DNA of 64,000 bases from Mortierella alpina (Eukaryota; Mortierellomycota; Mortierellomycetes; Mortierellales; Mortierellaceae), in assembly GCA_029449245.1 (NCBI GenBank), contig JANATF010000009.1, positions 744,001 to 808,000 on the forward strand, in the 5' to 3' direction. The notes below the pieces were generated by a model, which did no database searches, had not been told where the DNA came from, and worked only from the letters and a program-made list of their open reading frames with translations. The position numbers were made by a program, and so were the translations under genes. The stretch's first letter is position 1. Every line of letters starts with the position of its first letter. This document shows, one piece after another, positions 63,012 through 64,000 of the stretch.

Positions 63012-64000
63012 CTACTGAGTCTTCTTCTTGGCCTCCTGCTCCTCCTGCTCGATAAAGTGGGTCATTGTCCTCTTGATACCTTCCTTGTACCCAACCACTG
63101 GCTCATAACCCTATGATCAGAACAAAGCCCATGCGTTAGATGGCATATCCAAACAAGCTGTAGGCCGATACAAAGTACACACACTGGGGCTCGCATGCTG
63201 CATCTTACCAAAAGAGTCCTGGCTTTGGTGATGTTGAAGTAGCGGTTGGAGGAGATATAACGAACACGAACACGCGTGAACCCTTCCTTGGCATCCTTGC
63301 CCATCATCTTCTTGAGCGCGCCAGCCATCTCGGAGAGGAATCCAATAATAAGCGCAATGTGGAAGTTGATGACAATCAGGTATGGCGGGGCAATCTTCTT
63401 TTCGGCCATCAAGGCACGAGGATGGTTCCAGAATGGTGTTGGGGTTCCGTTTGTGATAAAGAAGGCCTGTTTTCAACGAGAAATAATCAAGTTGTGGGTC
63501 AGATCAGGCCATACATGTCTACTACTCGGTGGCAATCGTCGCACGTCGATAGAAGGGCAAGTAACGGTGGTCCTACCTGTCCAGCAACTCCCGATCCAGA
63601 AACGAGTTTCTCAGCAGCCAAGACGTGCGAGTAGGCTACATTCTCAACATAGGTCCAGTCAAAGAGTCCCGAGTTGTCTCCAATCTGGAGGACATGCTGT
63701 CCCTTCTTGACGACTTCCATGAATCCAGGAGTTCCTTGAGTGTCTCCGGGACCAAAGATGCCACTGGGACGCAGGGAGCAGGTCAACAAGCGGTCGCAAT
63801 TGGCTTTCAAAACCATGGCTTCGGCAATAGCTTTGGTCTCCGAGTAGGTCTCGATGAAAGTCTTTGGGATAGGGAAGGTCTCGTCTGCATTCTCGAGAGG
63901 CGAGCCATCCTGCAGGACACTAGCAGAGGAGGTGTAGATCAAACGGCCGACCTTCTCGCTCAGACAGGCGTCGATCACGTTCTGAGTTCCGTCAATATTG
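63012..64000 (-). CDS. ERG26: Sterol-4-alpha-carboxylate 3-dehydrogenase (decarboxylating), 5' truncated
   Basis: The visible exons are 64000..63577, 63466..63209 and 63110..63012; the start and nucleotide-binding strand lie off the right edge. The visible part begins NIDGTQNVIDACL, then LIYTSSASVLQDG, the catalytic Tyr-x3-Lys in YSETKAIAE, SLRPSGIFGPGD and FDWTYVENVAYSHVLAAE. All are typical of the 3-beta-HSD branch of short-chain dehydrogenases and of Erg26/NSDHL. The middle exon has FFITNGTPTPFW and a hydrophobic segment PPYLIVINFHIALIIGFLSE. The protein ends in a Glu/Lys-rich tail after YEPVVGYKEGIKRT. Erg26 oxidises and decarboxylates the C4-carboxylated sterol in the ER, working with Erg25 and Erg27 in ergosterol synthesis. 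Confidence 0.9.

Overview
The window reads as nuclear DNA of a filamentous fungus. Genes are split by many short GT-AG introns (mostly about 80-150 bases), 5' leaders are C/T rich, and fungal-only genes are present (DASH kinetochore subunits DAD4 and HSK3, PRM1, a LysM/GPI cell-wall protein). The composition, the intron style and a kelch/single-pass membrane protein with an N/D-rich tail fit an early-diverging lineage such as Mortierellomycotina. The lineage is inference; the fungal assignment is secure. I rebuilt gene models by joining open frames at splice sites until phase and family motifs agreed.

Layout. 1-6.1 kb: 3' end of a ferric-reductase-like flavoprotein, TAP42 (phosphatase regulator, minus), COX10 (heme A synthesis, plus) and a HIG1/Rcf1-like respiratory protein (minus). 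6.9-12.4 kb: a large NFX1/FAP1-type zinc-finger protein, then the divergent pair DAD4/HSK3, two tiny subunits of one kinetochore ring complex. 13-18 kb: a kelch-repeat membrane protein and a tandem copy that has lost its middle. 18-26.3 kb, all minus: anoctamin/Ist2-like protein, PRM1, a CXXC zinc-binding protein and a DHHC palmitoyltransferase. 26.6-33 kb: a GNAT acetyltransferase, a small CRIB protein and ATG1. 33.7-37.7 kb: GFA1 (first step of chitin precursor synthesis) and a mitochondrial RbfA-like protein.

37.7-40.7 kb is a 3-kb spacer holding a long CT microsatellite and pyrimidine-rich minisatellite. 40.7-46.4 kb: an acidic FYVE-type protein and RPS2. 47-52 kb: an ACAD10/11-type kinase-like protein and a histidine acid phosphatase of the MINPP/phytase group, whose active-site motif is split by a 13-base microexon. 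52.9-57.1 kb, minus: a LysM/GPI protein and two LUD-domain paralogues. 57.5-59.7 kb: a decayed thioredoxin relic followed by an intact TXNL1-type thioredoxin-PITH gene. 59.9-64 kb, minus: a GH47 alpha-mannosidase with altered active-site positions and the 3' part of ERG26.

Most genes are housekeeping. There is no operon logic, but several neighbours have related roles: COX10 beside the HIG1 protein (cytochrome oxidase) and DAD4 beside HSK3 (DASH). I see no transposon, tRNA, rRNA, CRISPR array or viral insertion. The least ordinary items are the DASH pair, the internally deleted kelch copy, the LUD pair, the variant GH47 enzyme, the FYVE finger with a long insert, and the very small coding exons.
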